From Neptunicella plasticusilytica (GTDB taxonomy: Bacteria > Pseudomonadota > Gammaproteobacteria > Enterobacterales > Alteromonadaceae): 64,000 nt of DNA. Shown here in pieces: positions 33,991 through 43,092 of this stretch. The translations under genes and the position numbers were made by a program. The first letter of the stretch is position 1. Each line of letters begins with the position of its first letter. The stretch is from assembly GCF_047922965.1 (NCBI RefSeq), contig NZ_CP150481.1, forward strand, positions 1,674,001 through 1,738,000, in the 5' to 3' direction. The notes beneath the pieces were generated by a model. The model searched no databases and was not told the DNA's origin. It saw only the letters and a list, made by a program, of their open reading frames with translations.

Positions 33991-36453
33991 ATGAAGTTGA
34001 TTCTTACCCTGTTAAACCCGCGTCGAGGGATAACATCGTTACTGGTCATTTTGCTGGCATTGACTTCGTCACTTGCCCGGGCAGGAAACAGTGCAGATTA
34101 TCCGCCACAACTGATTAATGCTGACTGGCAATACTTGCAGCGGGACTACCTTAAGCCACAGCAAGCACAAGCCAGTGATGAATGGCAAGCTATCAGTTTA
34201 CCGCATAGCTGGAATGCCACCGATACTATCGATGCAATTCCGGGATATCGTCGCAGCGCGAGCTGGTATCGTAAGTCTATGGCAATTAATGCCAAACCCG
34301 GTGATCGTACTGCGTTATATTTTGAAGGGGCCAATTTCGAGACCGATGTGTACGTCAATGGTCAACGTGCCGGTGGACATATCGGTGGTTATGTAGGCTT
34401 TGAGGTGGATATTAGCGATTTGATTAAGACCGGACAGAGTAATGAAATTCTGGTCCGCGTATCTAACCAATACAACCGTAACCTGATCCCGTCACAAAAG
34501 TCCGATTTCTTTTTATATGGTGGTATCACTCGTGATGTATGGCTAAAACAGCGCCCGGCCAATGCGATTGCCAAGGTTTTGGTAAGCACCCCTAGTGTGT
34601 CTGATCAGCAGGCCAGCACAGCAGTACAGGTGAGCCTGGATCTGGCGGATAAACAGGATTATCAATTGGTTGCCAGCATTTATGATCCACAAGAAAAACA
34701 GGTTCAGTCAGTCCGCCAAACGCTAAAAAAAGCAACTGATCCCGTTACTGTAGCTATTCCCGTGATTAATCAGCCGCAACTATGGTCGCCCTCAGAGCCG
34801 AATTTATACCAGCTTAAAGTCGAACTACAGAACGACAAAAATCAGCTACTGCATAGCCAAACGGAAACTTTCGGCTATCGCTGGTTTGAAATGCGTGCCA
34901 ATAAAGGCTTTTTTATTAATGGTAAACGCCTGTTATTGCGCGGTACCCATCGGCATGAAGAACAGGCCGGTGTAGGCCCCGCTATGTCCAATCAGCAACA
35001 TCGGCATGATATGCAAATGATCAAGGATATGGGGGCCAACTTTGCGCGCCTGGGTCATTATCCGCAAGATCCTGAAGTGTATCGGGCCGCCGATGAACTG
35101 GGCCTGATCATCTGGGATGAACTTCCCTGGTGTCGTGGCGGTAAAGGCGGTGAAGAATGGGAGCAAAATACCGAACGCCTGCTGCGTGAGCAGATCAACC
35201 AGAATTACAATCATGCCAGTATTGCTTTCTGGTCATTGGGTAATGAAATGTACTGGGAAGAAGATTTTGTCGGCGGCGGTGCTGATGACGTGGTGACGCC
35301 TTATCTGCAACACTTGAATGATGTGGCCAAATCGTTGGATACCAGCCGTTTAACCTCTATTCGTAAATTTTATCCGGGCGATAAAATTGTGGACGCATTT
35401 TCGCCTTCTATCTGGGCAGGTTGGTATGGCGGTTCTTACAGCCAGTACGCCGACAGTGTTAAAAAATCCATGGCCAAGTATCCCAACTTTATTCATATGG
35501 AATACGGTGGCTCCAGTCATGTTGGCCGTCATACCGAAACACCGATCAGTTCAACCGGCATCCGTGGTGCGCAGGTATCGGTGTCCGAAGCGATGAATCA
35601 GGCAGTGGTAAAAAGCGTCGCCAAAGATTCCGACTGGAACGAGAACTATATTGTGGATTTGTTTGACTGGCATTTGCAGGTGTCGGAAAGCAAGCCTGAT
35701 TTTGCCGGTAATGCCCAGTGGGCGTTTAAGGATTTTGGTACACCGCTACGTCCGGAAAATCCTATCCCCTATATGAACCAGAAAGGTCTGGTAGACAGAA
35801 ACGGTGAGCCTAAGGATGCCTATTACGTGTTCAAGAGTTACTGGAGCGATGAACCTTTCTGTTATATTGAGTCTCACACATGGACCCACCGTAATGGCCC
35901 TAAAGAAGGGCGCGATGTCACAGTATATTGCAATACCGAATCCGCCGAACTGTTGCTGGATGGTCAGTCGCTAGGTCGTAAAATCAAACAAAAAAATGTG
36001 GTACCCGCCGGTGGACTGGTCTGGAAAGTGCCGTTTAAAAATGGCGTTAACCAGTTAAGCGTAAAAGGTTTCAATGCTAAAAAACAGGTCGCCGAGGATG
36101 CCACGCAAGTGTCGTACTTGATTGGTAAGCATGACAAGTTTGATCATATCCGTTTAACCGCTGACAAAATGGACAATGGTCACTGGTTAATTCAGGCCGA
36201 AGCGCTGGATAAAAATAACCATCGGGTACTGGATTATAACGAACGGGCCTATTTTTCTAACCTGACCAGTCATGGTGAATTGCTTGAAAATCGCGGTACG
36301 CCTCATCAAAGTAGCATTATTGAAATGGCCAGCGGTCAGGTGGCGATTGAATATATGGCTGCCGATAAACCCGCTACTATCGAATTTCGCACCCAGAATA
36401 TTAAAGGTGTGTATATCACTATCGATCCGGTGAAAGGAGTGATAGCGCAATGA
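33991..36453 (+). CDS. GH2 glycosidase with glucuronate-binding Asn-x-Lys motif (probable beta-glucuronidase)
   Basis: The 820-residue enzyme has a signal peptide (near SLARA-GNS) and the GH2 order: sugar-binding jelly roll (~35-200), Ig-like domain, TIM barrel (~310-610) and C-terminal Ig-like domains. The acid/base is Glu419 (WSLGNEMYW) and the nucleophile Glu504 (FIHMEYGG). After the barrel, Asn596-Gln-Lys598 (MNQKGLVDR) aligns with the N-x-K motif that reads the uronate carboxylate in beta-glucuronidases. A beta-galactosidase-like alternative remains possible. Its stop overlaps the next start (ATGA). Confidence 0.88.
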   Translation: MKLILTLLNPRRGITSLLVILLALTSSLARAGNSADYPPQLINADWQYLQRDYLKPQQAQASDEWQAISLPHSWNATDTIDAIPGYRRSASWYRKSMAINAKPGDRTALYFEGANFETDVYVNGQRAGGHIGGYVGFEVDISDLIKTGQSNEILVRVSNQYNRNLIPSQKSDFFLYGGITRDVWLKQRPANAIAKVLVSTPSVSDQQASTAVQVSLDLADKQDYQLVASIYDPQEKQVQSVRQTLKKATDPVTVAIPVINQPQLWSPSEPNLYQLKVELQNDKNQLLHSQTETFGYRWFEMRANKGFFINGKRLLLRGTHRHEEQAGVGPAMSNQQHRHDMQMIKDMGANFARLGHYPQDPEVYRAADELGLIIWDELPWCRGGKGGEEWEQNTERLLREQINQNYNHASIAFWSLGNEMYWEEDFVGGGADDVVTPYLQHLNDVAKSLDTSRLTSIRKFYPGDKIVDAFSPSIWAGWYGGSYSQYADSVKKSMAKYPNFIHMEYGGSSHVGRHTETPISSTGIRGAQVSVSEAMNQAVVKSVAKDSDWNENYIVDLFDWHLQVSESKPDFAGNAQWAFKDFGTPLRPENPIPYMNQKGLVDRNGEPKDAYYVFKSYWSDEPFCYIESHTWTHRNGPKEGRDVTVYCNTESAELLLDGQSLGRKIKQKNVVPAGGLVWKVPFKNGVNQLSVKGFNAKKQVAEDATQVSYLIGKHDKFDHIRLTADKMDNGHWLIQAEALDKNNHRVLDYNERAYFSNLTSHGELLENRGTPHQSSIIEMASGQVAIEYMAADKPATIEFRTQNIKGVYITIDPVKGVIAQ

Positions 36454-38123
36454 GGGCAAAAACCATAGCTGTTGCTGCCCTGGGCTTGTTATCGGTGAAC
36501 CTGTGGGCGTCGAATGTTAACGCCACAGAACTGCCAAAAATATTAACCGATAAGGCCGTGCAGCAAACCAACTATCTGCCGGATTATTCCTATGCCGGTT
36601 ATGCCAATGGTGAGCGGCAGCCGGATATCAGCGAATATCGGGTAATAGATGTTGAGCAACATCATATTAATGCTAATGATGGCAAAGATGACAGTCTTGC
36701 CTTGTTGGCGCTGTTGGACGAACTGAACAACCAAACCCGCCCTGTGGTGCTGCAATTTGCTGCCGGACGCTATATTTTAAGCGAGATTATTTATATCCAG
36801 CGCAGCAATATTGTTTTGCGTGGCAGCGGCAGTGGTGAAGGGGGGACCGAGTTTTACTTTCCGCGCCCGCTTAATTACGTCAAACCGCCTGCTGAACTGG
36901 CCGAGTTGCGCGAATATCTGCTGTCACTGAACAAAATCCAAAAAGAAAAAACCAATAATATTGCCTTGCCATTTTCGCAGTGGTCATGGAGTGGCGGTTT
37001 TTTCTGGAGCAAAGTTGACGGACAACGGGTTAAGCAGTATCTGTCCGCCTATGAGCAGCCTTCACAATTGTTAGCGCAGGCCATCAATGGTAAGCAGGGC
37101 GAGTTTAGTTTAACGGTTAACGATGCCAGCCGGTTACAGGCGGGACAGGTAATTGAAATCAGCTGGTACAATCCCGAAGGTGAGCAGGGCTCTTTTCTGA
37201 ATGAACTTTATGGTGAAGAGAAAATTAAAATCGGTTCCCATCATTGGCAACAGCCGGAACTGGCGTTAGCTCGTCAACAGGTGTTGATTACCGATGTACG
37301 AGGGCAACGAATACAGATAAAAGCACCATTGCTGCATAATATCCGGCCACAATGGCATGTCAGTTTGTCTGAATGGCAACATTTGCAGCAAGTGGGATTT
37401 GAGCACTTTAAAATTGCCTTTCCCTATGCGGAAAATATCGCCCACCATGTGGAGCAGGGCTTCAACGGCCTGTATCTGACCCGACTGTTTAACAGCTGGG
37501 TCGATGATGTGCAGATTAATAACGCCGACAGCGGTATTCTGACCGAAGAAATTGCCAGTGTGACGATTAGCAACGTGACCACCGGCGGTGACAAGCTGGC
37601 CCATTATTCAGTACAAATGGGCGGTGTGCATAATGTGTTGGTGGATCATCTGCAGGTGAATAACCGGGTGCGGCATCCATTGAGCTTTAACACTTTTTCT
37701 ACCCGCAGTGTTTACGCCAATAGCGCGGTGGCCGAGCAACCTTTACTGGATCAGCACAGCGGCATTAATCAGCAGAATCTGTTTGATAATATTCAGGTGC
37801 GTATCACGTTGCCAGCCAAAGGTGATAAACATTATGCACTGTTTAAAGGCGGTGGTGCCGGTTACTGGAAACCTTCCCATGCGGCCTATAACAGCTTCTG
37901 GAATATTCGCGCTGAGTTTACCAATCGCTTTGAAGATAACCAACCGGTGTTACTGGATGGTATGCAGGATGGGCCGTTCGCCAGACTGATGGGTATTTCG
38001 GCTAATCAGCCAGTTAAGGTGGAATATGGCCCAACGGCGTATATGGAAGGGATTAACCATTATTATCAGGATGTGCCGTCACTATATCAATACCAGCTTA
38101 ACCAGCGGATTAAAGCTCATTGA
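36450..38123 (+). CDS. Secreted right-handed beta-helix protein (DUF4955-like), candidate lyase or hydrolase
   Basis: The 557-residue protein has a signal peptide (near NVNA-TEL) and then a pectate-lyase-3/GH55-like start: DDSLALLALLDEL, VVLQFAAGRYILSEII and IVLRGSGSGEGGTEF. Repeating strands such as DDVQINNADSGILTEE, VTISNVTTGG and VLVDHLQVNN indicate a parallel beta-helix. I believe it belongs with DUF4955 proteins, whose reaction is not known to me. It is translationally coupled to the GH2 gene, so it should act on the same glycan. Acidic and Lys/His residues in the helix could be catalytic but cannot be placed with confidence. Confidence 0.65.
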   Translation: MRAKTIAVAALGLLSVNLWASNVNATELPKILTDKAVQQTNYLPDYSYAGYANGERQPDISEYRVIDVEQHHINANDGKDDSLALLALLDELNNQTRPVVLQFAAGRYILSEIIYIQRSNIVLRGSGSGEGGTEFYFPRPLNYVKPPAELAELREYLLSLNKIQKEKTNNIALPFSQWSWSGGFFWSKVDGQRVKQYLSAYEQPSQLLAQAINGKQGEFSLTVNDASRLQAGQVIEISWYNPEGEQGSFLNELYGEEKIKIGSHHWQQPELALARQQVLITDVRGQRIQIKAPLLHNIRPQWHVSLSEWQHLQQVGFEHFKIAFPYAENIAHHVEQGFNGLYLTRLFNSWVDDVQINNADSGILTEEIASVTISNVTTGGDKLAHYSVQMGGVHNVLVDHLQVNNRVRHPLSFNTFSTRSVYANSAVAEQPLLDQHSGINQQNLFDNIQVRITLPAKGDKHYALFKGGGAGYWKPSHAAYNSFWNIRAEFTNRFEDNQPVLLDGMQDGPFARLMGISANQPVKVEYGPTAYMEGINHYYQDVPSLYQYQLNQRIKAH

Positions 38124-38130
38124 CAGCCAG

Positions 38131-39087
38131 TTAACCCGGCAATTTGGTCGGGTTTTTTAACTGGATATAAGCAATCGCGCCGGCAAATAATGGCGGTAAG
38201 GTGATAAGCAGGTTATACAGCAGGGATGCCAGAATAATCTTGTCTGCGGGGTAACCCAGGGGCAACATGACAAACAAAAATGCTGCCTGAAGCGTACCGA
38301 TAAAGCCGGGACTGGTGGGTAAAAATAGCCCGGCTGTCGTGGCAAACATCACCAAGGCAGCTATTGTCCAGTCGGTTGCTAGTCCTGCCGCCTGAAGACA
38401 AAAGTAGAGGGTGAGTAAAATCAGTAACCACATCAACAGACTGGTGAATAATATCGTTGACCAGCGTTGGCGGTAATCAAGCATTTGCTGGCCTGCCAGG
38501 ACTAATTTAGCGACTAACTGGCTGATATTGTTGTGGCGATAGTGTTGTTCCAGCCGTTGTAATTGGCTCACCCACCAGCGAGCCTGCCAGATTGCCGATA
38601 AACCTGCTAATACACCCAGTACACTTAATACCATTGTAAGGCTAACTATTTCTTGCGGCAGTGGAGCTGACTGCTGGGAAAATACAAGCGCGACAAATAA
38701 AATAACCACCACACACAACACATCCAGCCCTTTTTCAATCAGTATGCCGCTCAATAGCCGACTGCCACTTAATTGATGGTGCTGGCGAATAAGACCGGCT
38801 CGAAGCGCTTCTCCCATTTGCATGGGCACCAGGATATTGCCCGCATAGCCGGTTAGAATATACGGAAGCAGGGTCGTCGTACCAAGTGTTGTTTCGGTGA
38901 GCATAATTCGCCAGCGCCACGCCTTAACCACAAAAAACAGCGCATAACACAAGGCAGCTACGCCCATTTTGGTAATAGACCAGTCTAGTTGGATAACTTG
39001 CTCAATTTCGCCCGAAGGCGGCAAGGCGAAGTATAATAATAGCAAACTGGTGACGATACCCAGGCAGGTTAGGGCAAAGGTTTTCAT
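38131..39087 (-). CDS. Flippase-like integral membrane protein (LPG synthase/AglD transmembrane family)
   Basis: The 318-residue protein has about eight predicted membrane segments and the signature of the YbhN/AglD/MprF N-terminal domain (FFVVKAWRWRIML, GYAGNILVPMQMGEALRAGL, FLPTSPGFIGTLQAAFL). Family members are thought to flip or transfer lipid-linked sugars or aminoacyl-lipids, although most are unproven. It is the last gene of the minus-strand glycan operon; its start codon overlaps the previous stop (TAATG). Confidence 0.85.
   Translation of the reverse strand: MKTFALTCLGIVTSLLLLYFALPPSGEIEQVIQLDWSITKMGVAALCYALFFVVKAWRWRIMLTETTLGTTTLLPYILTGYAGNILVPMQMGEALRAGLIRQHHQLSGSRLLSGILIEKGLDVLCVVVILFVALVFSQQSAPLPQEIVSLTMVLSVLGVLAGLSAIWQARWWVSQLQRLEQHYRHNNISQLVAKLVLAGQQMLDYRQRWSTILFTSLLMWLLILLTLYFCLQAAGLATDWTIAALVMFATTAGLFLPTSPGFIGTLQAAFLFVMLPLGYPADKIILASLLYNLLITLPPLFAGAIAYIQLKNPTKLPG
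38133..38158 (+). terminator. Terminator at the end of polysaccharide operon 1
   Basis: The stem AACCCG / CGGGTT is followed by TTTT, nine bases after the beta-helix gene. It lies inside the 3' end of the convergent flippase-like gene. The flanking CCAGTTAA / TTAACTGG can extend the pairing. Confidence 0.65.
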
Positions 39088-40796
39088 TATTTTGCCGGTG
39101 CTTGCAGCAGATAGGTTGCTGACATTTGAGCTGGCTGATAAATCGCTGGAATTTTTTGGCTAAATTGCTGTATTTTCAGGTTTAACATCGGATCACCGCT
39201 ATTAAACAATTCGTCAAATACCATCACACGACCATTGTGTTGCCAATGCTGCTGCATATTCGCGGCGATAGATTGGCCGTTAAAATCACGCCCACGGCTG
39301 AGTAGTGATAAGTTGTTAAGCTGATTGTCCATTAATGCACTAAGCAACTCGCCGGTCTCATTTTTACCTATATATAAAATTTTTGCCGGTGAAAGGTAAC
39401 GCAAGGCCTCTGCAAAACCGGCGTCACCACTGACAATAACCAGATCATCCGCAGTGGCGTGCTCTATAACCCATTTGCCTTTTATTCGGTGATATTCCTC
39501 ACCCGGGTTGTGCACCAGTAACATGCCAGCCAACAAGTTATGGGCGAATAACAAACTAACCAGTAGAACTAAGGTTTTTTTATGCGTGTCTAGCAAGGGC
39601 TGAATAATCCATAGACTAACCAGTATTGTTAAAGGAGCCAACAACATAATCCAGGCCTCAGTGCCAGCGGGATTAAGGCGGCCAATAATGGCGCCATTGA
39701 TCAATACCCAGATAACCACCACCCAGACCTGTCGACTGATTTGCGAAAATCTGACTTTTGGCAAGCGGCTAGCAAGCAAGAATAGAATAATACCTATCAG
39801 TAAAATATGGCTAACGGCAAACAGATAGCGCCAGGGGCCAATACTTTTGGCCAGAAATATTTCTTCGGTGATCACATTTTGCGGAAATAACCAATGAATA
39901 AATTGTTGTACGGCATGAAATGAAAATATCCAGTTGGTGGAGACAGTATCGTGACTCAGCGCGAAAAGCGCGCGCAACATCGATACAATCACCGTCATAA
40001 ATGACATCGCCGGTACCATAAACTCTTCCGAACGCTGGGATAAAAACTGGATAAAGCTGTCGAGCGACAGCGGCTCTGGCCAGAATAACCAGAATCCCCA
40101 CAGATAACCGGCCAGCAGGGTACAACCTGCCGCACAATAATAACCACCAACGGCAATAATCTGACCACCGCCAAGGGTTAACAACGGAAAGGCAAACAAC
40201 AGCGGGATCGCATCAGGTTGGTAGAACAGGATACTCAGCCCCGCCAGGACGCCAACCAATAACTGATATTTAAGCGATTGCCATCGTGGAGTTAACATCA
40301 GATGGAATATCAACAAACACAGCGCGGTAGCGGCAATATAGACTTCGGCCTCGGCGGCGTAACGCCAGAAACCGTAACTGAATGCCAGTAACAGGCTACC
40401 CAATACCGCTGCTTGAGGGGATAATTTAAAATCGCGATACAGAATACGTAATAACAGTAATAAACTGATTGCGGCGCAACAGGCAGAAAACAATCGCATG
40501 GAAAATAGTGCTGAAACAGTCATATCCAGCAATCCGCTCAGTGCATTAATAGCGATATAAACCACCTTGCTCAGCATATGGAACAGCATCAGGCGCGGGT
40601 CGGACACATGGCTAAAGCTGAATTGCTCTGTCCGGTAAGCGAAGGCGTAAACATCATCTGTTTCACTTAAATTGCCCGCCATAGTTAACAGGTAAAAGGC
40701 AGTGAACAGTACAAATACAATCAGATTAGCGAGTTTGTCACCGGCTAAAATGTTGTTGAGTGTGTGATGATACCTTTGTGTCAGTGATTTATTCAT
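39087..40796 (-). CDS. Multi-membrane glycosyltransferase-like protein (GT39/ArnT-type fold)
   Basis: The 569-residue protein has 10-12 hydrophobic segments and an early Glu-Thr-Asp-Asp stretch (NLSETDDVYAFAYR) after the first membrane helix, in the place where GT-C enzymes such as ArnT/PMT keep their acidic catalytic residues. A C-terminal soluble domain (~470-569) follows. GT-C enzymes transfer sugars from polyprenyl-phosphate donors on the outer face of the membrane. The family assignment is by topology and motif position only. Its ATG overlaps the deacetylase stop (ATGA). Confidence 0.65.
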   Translation of the reverse strand: MNKSLTQRYHHTLNNILAGDKLANLIVFVLFTAFYLLTMAGNLSETDDVYAFAYRTEQFSFSHVSDPRLMLFHMLSKVVYIAINALSGLLDMTVSALFSMRLFSACCAAISLLLLLRILYRDFKLSPQAAVLGSLLLAFSYGFWRYAAEAEVYIAATALCLLIFHLMLTPRWQSLKYQLLVGVLAGLSILFYQPDAIPLLFAFPLLTLGGGQIIAVGGYYCAAGCTLLAGYLWGFWLFWPEPLSLDSFIQFLSQRSEEFMVPAMSFMTVIVSMLRALFALSHDTVSTNWIFSFHAVQQFIHWLFPQNVITEEIFLAKSIGPWRYLFAVSHILLIGIILFLLASRLPKVRFSQISRQVWVVVIWVLINGAIIGRLNPAGTEAWIMLLAPLTILVSLWIIQPLLDTHKKTLVLLVSLLFAHNLLAGMLLVHNPGEEYHRIKGKWVIEHATADDLVIVSGDAGFAEALRYLSPAKILYIGKNETGELLSALMDNQLNNLSLLSRGRDFNGQSIAANMQQHWQHNGRVMVFDELFNSGDPMLNLKIQQFSQKIPAIYQPAQMSATYLLQAPAK

Positions 40797-41755
40797 CCTT
40801 TAATCTCTTTACCCGGTGCAGATATAGCTGACATTTCAGCTATATAATCGCGCATCGACAGCGGCCGGAAATACTGCTGAAACAGTCCCATTACCTGATG
40901 CATAAAAGCCATTTTTTGGGCGCAGCTGCGGCGCATACCGGGTAAATAGTCCAGGTCAATGCCATCGTCGTAGCCGATAAAATCAGTGCAATGCAATAAA
41001 AAAGAAGGCTCAATACGGCGCAATCGACACAATAACAATGCGGTTTTAAAATAGCCCAGTGCCAGTTTTTCGGAGCGATCAGCCAGATAATGTAGATAGG
41101 TACCATGAAAGGGTAAACGCAGTAGCGGCATACTGGTTACCGGGATTTCCAGCAACTGTTGCTGCTGATATTGCCAATAGTAGGGTTTGAGTGGCTGCCA
41201 TGCCTGTTCCAGACTGCCATACAGCTGTTTATCCTGTTTAGCGGTACCCGTTTTCATGCTTTTTTGATGATACCAGCGCGCCAGTGCACCAACACTATTG
41301 GGCAAAGTCGAGGCATCGTAACTAAAACCCAGTTTAAACAAGGTTTTTAATAACGCCGGTGATTGCCCAAACGCCGGCCCCCTGAATCCTGTGGGCGTTT
41401 GGCCACTGGCCTGAAAGATAGCCTGTTGGGCGGCACTGATTTCCTGTTCTAATTCTGCTTCGCTGGCCTGATGTAAATCCATCTGGTGATGGAACGAATG
41501 GTTGGCTATTTCATGATGATGGGCGCTGATACTCTGATACAGAGGTTGATTGCCAGCTTGGCTGGCATCCTGACCGATAGCAAAAAAGGTAATGTTTAAT
41601 TGCCGCGATGCCAGAAAGTCCACAATACGCGGGATCACCAGAGGTAAAAAGTTTGGATATTGTTGCCACTGCGCTAAGCCGAAACTGCGCTGATAGCACC
41701 ATAAATTGTCCATATCCAGCGACAGACTGGCGGGCTTTTTATTGGGTGAAGTCAT
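40793..41755 (-). CDS. Polysaccharide deacetylase (NodB domain)
   Basis: This 320-residue NodB-fold enzyme probably removes an N- or O-acetyl group from a cell-surface glycan or its lipid-linked precursor. Motif 1 is SLDMDNLW (Asp pair), motif 2 HEIANHSFHH has the H-x3-H metal ligands, motif 3 is GFRGPAFG and the C-terminal HCTDFIG provides the last His. All metal ligands appear intact, unlike the deacetylase domain of the first gene in this operon. No signal peptide is seen. The ATG chosen overlaps the upstream stop in an ATGA junction; an in-frame GTG/ATG five codons upstream would lie within the previous gene. Confidence 0.85.
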   Translation of the reverse strand: MTSPNKKPASLSLDMDNLWCYQRSFGLAQWQQYPNFLPLVIPRIVDFLASRQLNITFFAIGQDASQAGNQPLYQSISAHHHEIANHSFHHQMDLHQASEAELEQEISAAQQAIFQASGQTPTGFRGPAFGQSPALLKTLFKLGFSYDASTLPNSVGALARWYHQKSMKTGTAKQDKQLYGSLEQAWQPLKPYYWQYQQQQLLEIPVTSMPLLRLPFHGTYLHYLADRSEKLALGYFKTALLLCRLRRIEPSFLLHCTDFIGYDDGIDLDYLPGMRRSCAQKMAFMHQVMGLFQQYFRPLSMRDYIAEMSAISAPGKEIKG

Positions 41756-43092
41756 TTTGACAACGCCCATTGCTGGCAGAACAGTTCGGCGCCCTGATTA
41801 GCCAGTTTGACGGTTTCCTCCACACTGAGTGAGGCATTGAGTATTTGCGCCGAATTTAATACATACAGGCCTTTAATTGAGGTCTCCACCGGTGGCAGAC
41901 AGGCTGAATAATTTAAGGTGGAAAGCGCCACCACATGGCGGGTTCGGGCTAACTTAAAGGCCTGAATATCAGACTGTTTCAAATCCGGATACATGGCTAA
42001 TAACGCCTGGCTAAATTGCTGTTCTATTTGCTGGTCGGACAGGGCAAATACCGCATCATCGCTGGGAACGTATTTAGGTAAATAGACCAGATGCTGCCCC
42101 TTAAAACTGGCGGGATCAACCAACGACGTCATTTCAATCACCGCCGTAAAAGGGCTGGATTCATCAGTGATATAAGTCAGGTAAGCACCGGCTAACGGCC
42201 GGTTGAGGACCACCGAGGCACAGACAATCCCCTGATAGACAATATCCGTATGCTGTTGTTTTTCACTGGCCGTCAATTGCGGACACATTTGGCTGACTAA
42301 TGCCCCGGCACAAGTATTGATGACTTGGTCAAATTGGTCGTGTTTTTCACCACATTGCACGGTTAAATGGTCGGATGTGGCTAGGATAGACTCCACTTTG
42401 GCAGAGGTGATTATCCGCACCTGACGCGATTGCAGTTTTTGAGTCAATGCATCAATAACCCGCTGATAGCCACCGGGCACATAACCGAACATTTCGGTTT
42501 TTAAGCCACCGCGCCGCGCCGCGTAAAAACGCCGGATCACCGACCAGATAAAAGCAGCAGAGGCTTTATCGGCGTTATCGCCCAATTTTGCCCGTAGCAA
42601 TGGCCGCCATAATTTTTGATAGGTGTTTTTGCCGGAGATTTTGCTTAGCCATTGACGGGCAGTGACTTTCTCCAGTTCACTGCCATCTTCTATTCGCGAG
42701 CCGTATAAAATATTCAGCGCCAGTCGACATTTATCCAGCAAATTTAATACCGGTAAACTCAGGTAATCCACCACATTGTTGAGCGGATACATGGCTTTTC
42801 CGGTATAAAAATGGGTACGGGTAACTTGCCAGTGAATATCCTGTTCCAAATCCAGCTCTTGTAATAACGCGCGCAAGTTTTGATCGGATAACATGGTTAC
42901 GTGATAGTAGCGTTCCCACTCCAGCTCGCCTACCTGCCAGGTGGAAGCCAGGCCACCGGCTTTTTCTGCCGCTTCCAGTATGGTGACTTTGACATTATAT
43001 TGGCTGAGGCGGTAGGCCAGTGTCAGTCCCAACATGCCGCCACCGACAATACCGATGTGTAAAGGGGCGGTGGATTTACTGGCGGATGTCAT
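41752..43092 (-). CDS. FAD-dependent oxidoreductase (amine oxidase / UDP-galactopyranose-mutase-like)
   Basis: The 446-residue flavoprotein starts with a Rossmann fingerprint (GIVGGGMLGLTLAYRLS) followed by ILEAAEKAGGLAS, and ends with the FAD-contacting NSAQILNASLSVEET segment. It belongs with the protoporphyrinogen oxidase / amine oxidase / UGM-like group often found beside DPM1-type glycosyltransferases. The substrate is unknown; a lipid-linked sugar or a polyprenyl group is possible. Its start lies 17 bases inside the preceding gene, and the stop overlaps the next start. Confidence 0.83.
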   Translation of the reverse strand: MTSASKSTAPLHIGIVGGGMLGLTLAYRLSQYNVKVTILEAAEKAGGLASTWQVGELEWERYYHVTMLSDQNLRALLQELDLEQDIHWQVTRTHFYTGKAMYPLNNVVDYLSLPVLNLLDKCRLALNILYGSRIEDGSELEKVTARQWLSKISGKNTYQKLWRPLLRAKLGDNADKASAAFIWSVIRRFYAARRGGLKTEMFGYVPGGYQRVIDALTQKLQSRQVRIITSAKVESILATSDHLTVQCGEKHDQFDQVINTCAGALVSQMCPQLTASEKQQHTDIVYQGIVCASVVLNRPLAGAYLTYITDESSPFTAVIEMTSLVDPASFKGQHLVYLPKYVPSDDAVFALSDQQIEQQFSQALLAMYPDLKQSDIQAFKLARTRHVVALSTLNYSACLPPVETSIKGLYVLNSAQILNASLSVEETVKLANQGAELFCQQWALSK

